A program made the position numbers and the translations under genes. A stretch of DNA of 64,000 nucleotides, from the NCBI RefSeq assembly GCF_000760695.4, contig NZ_JHEG04000001.1:2016717-2080716 (forward strand), in the 5' to 3' direction. Below are positions 62,722 through 64,000 of the stretch, piece by piece; position 1 is the stretch's first letter, and each line of letters starts with the position of its first letter. The stretch is from Tolypothrix bouteillei VB521301 (GTDB lineage Bacteria > Cyanobacteriota > Cyanobacteriia > Cyanobacteriales > Nostocaceae). The notes under the pieces are model-generated. The model searched no databases and was not told where the DNA came from. It was given only the letters and a program-made list of their open reading frames with translations.

Positions 62722-63704
62722 GATTTTTTGCTCACAGATTAACACGTAAGTAGTATTCCCAAAATTAGTTAGGAACAAACATCACCGGAAATAAAAGACT
62801 AGTTGCTACAGTTTTGTAGTTTTATATACGGAACTATTTTCATTTTGACGCTACACATCCTCAAATTATATGAAGAAATGTTAAAATTGTCAAAGTTCTC
62901 TGACATTTTCCAAGTTTGGCGTACACACGGGGTAAATATGGTAGTGCATTTGTCCAATACAGGTTGGATAAATCATAAATTACAAGAATAAGGGCATACG
63001 GCAGAAAGTCGAAGATGTTGAATGTTTCCAAAAAGTCAGTACGGGCGTTCTTTACCATAGGGTTCAATATCCATCCTCTAGAAATAAGGATGAAAAAGGT
63101 AAGAAACTTTAGGTAAAACCTTTTTCCACGCAACAAAGAGGCTACTTCTGCTCTGGTTACATACTCAACAAAGTACGTAAGGTACTCTCTCCACTCTTTT
63201 GTCTTTGTTTAGCAGAAAATACGCTTGAAACAATTGCTGGGATAGTGAGTATAAAGTGTTGCAAAACACAAAAGCTACCCTACAACACAAAGGTTCATTA
63301 GTCATGACTTATTAATATTTTCTTAAGGAAAACTGTTGCGACTTTGGTAGTTTGGGTAACTGACGGAATCAACAAACACAAAACTCACATTGACTACTAC
63401 ATGAGAAGTTTGCCTCCAAGTTAGCAATGGCTTGAGTTTAGCAATCAAGAGTCTAAGTTTCATATTCCATTTGAAATAAGTCTTTTTACTCTGAGACAGT
63501 GTTGATAAGTTTCCAAAGTTTTGTTGCCTTATATAACTTTTATGAGCGTCTGTGATTCTTGCTTTTCTGCTCTATTGCCTTTTTTCAAGTTATTTAGCGA
63601 TCGCATCATGATTAAATAAGCGCTGGCTCTCTTAACGGTTAACTATTAATATATCTTATGTGTTTCACTCCTTAGCCTTGAATTTTATATATATCAACAT
63701 TGAA
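62722..63704. other. 983-base gap, no gene seen
   Basis: AT-rich. A few frames of 60-90 codons on either strand lack a ribosome-binding site, family look or consistent codon use and are not called. No tRNA, CRISPR or RNA motif recognised. A GCGATCGC site lies at 63598-63605. Confidence 0.45.
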
Positions 63705-63729
63705 ACAGACGCGAAGGCTTCGCGTCTGT
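63705..63729 (-). terminator. rbfA terminator
   Basis: ACAGACGCGAA-GGC-TTCGCGTCTGT, perfect 11-bp arms. On the minus strand it lies 59 bases after the rbfA stop and is followed by TTTCAATGTT. Confidence 0.7.
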
Positions 63730-63788
63730 AAAATGTTTGGCTAATATACCATAAGTTGATTGTTGTTCACGTTACTTAATCTTTTAGA

Positions 63789-64000
63789 TTAAGATTCTTC
63801 ATCTTTATCGTAATTGTTTTCTCGCTCGGGCTTCCGTTCTTCCTGCAATCGGTTTAAGAGTGACAGCACTTTAGTACCGCGTTCTATAGAACGATCTTCA
63901 ATAAAGACGACTTCTGGAGTGCGACGCAGGCGAACTCTTGCACCTAGTTCGCTGCGGACATAACCTGTCGCCGACTTTAGCCCAGCCATTGTTTCTGCTT
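63789..64000 (-). CDS. rbfA: Ribosome-binding factor A (partial, 3' end)
   Basis: The visible C-terminal ~70 residues contain [14 protein letters not shown] and [19 protein letters not shown], the KH-like core of RbfA that binds the 30S subunit during 16S rRNA maturation, and a polar Glu/Asp tail ([14 protein letters not shown]). The 5' end lies beyond the window. A terminator follows the stop. Confidence 0.93.
   Translation of the reverse strand, partial: AETMAGLKSATGYVRSELGARVRLRRTPEVVFIEDRSIERGTKVLSLLNRLQEERKPERENNYDKDEES

Noticed and set aside
62861..63136. 91-codon minus-strand frame
   Set aside because: No ribosome site, mixed hydrophobic/polar pattern without family look, in an AT-rich gap.

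Overview
The window looks like chromosomal DNA from a filamentous, probably heterocyst-forming cyanobacterium (Nostocales; a Scytonema, Tolypothrix or Calothrix-like genome would fit). The reasons are many GCGATCGC (HIP1) octamers; genes for CP12, the NDH-1 subunit NdhK, a plastoquinone-type UbiA prenyltransferase and a Cph1-type phytochrome with its Rcp response regulator; the cbiD-guaA neighbourhood; two giant NB-ARC/WD40 proteins; and heptamer arrays and palindromic dispersed repeats of the kind common in these genomes. Genus is inference; no rRNA or tRNA gene was recognised.

Layout. 0-6 kb: an acetyltransferase, a Ppx/GppA phosphatase divergent from ubiA, two small genes, then a minus-strand GNAT/DUF4440-like pair flanked by integron-like core sites. 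6.7-11.4 kb: a minus-strand row of orphan ndhK, a TerB-Coq4 fusion and two tandem cytochromes P450. 11.8-13.2 kb: a DUF2834-like membrane protein divergent from an XRE/MmyB-like regulator, with a perfect palindrome between them. 13.3-20.9 kb: two NB-ARC STAND proteins, each with 14 WD40 repeats. 21.9-26.4 kb: a minus-strand set of AraC regulator, thiamine-diphosphate enzyme, KAS III-like enzyme and short-chain dehydrogenase, which looks like an uncharacterised small biosynthetic cluster. 27-36 kb: a CDF transporter, a glycosyltransferase, rpsB-tsf, a hypothetical protein and recG. 36.8-51.6 kb: signalling genes (a kinase-less GAF/PAS protein, phytochrome-rcp-hybrid kinase, a response regulator), a TerB-family protein, ppsA, a PMT-like membrane glycosyltransferase, and a gene cut in two by a small inverted-repeat element. 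52-64 kb: trmB, a phosphoesterase, a FIST sensor, cp12, a DUF3177-like protein, cbiD, guaA, a second CDF transporter, a DUF4327-like protein and the 3' part of rbfA.

The strongest theme beyond the genes is repeat activity. Small inverted-repeat elements split a gene (precise removal restores its frame), supply a stop codon, occur as two equal-length 157-bp copies, and sit nested inside heptamer arrays. Repeat-like sequence also appears to code for linker peptides inside several proteins (NB-ARC1, the 338-residue protein, RecG, PpsA). The best candidates for undescribed biology are the TPP/KAS III/SDR/AraC cluster with its unusual ketosynthase active site, the ndhK/TerB-Coq4/P450 row, and the paired NB-ARC/WD40 proteins.
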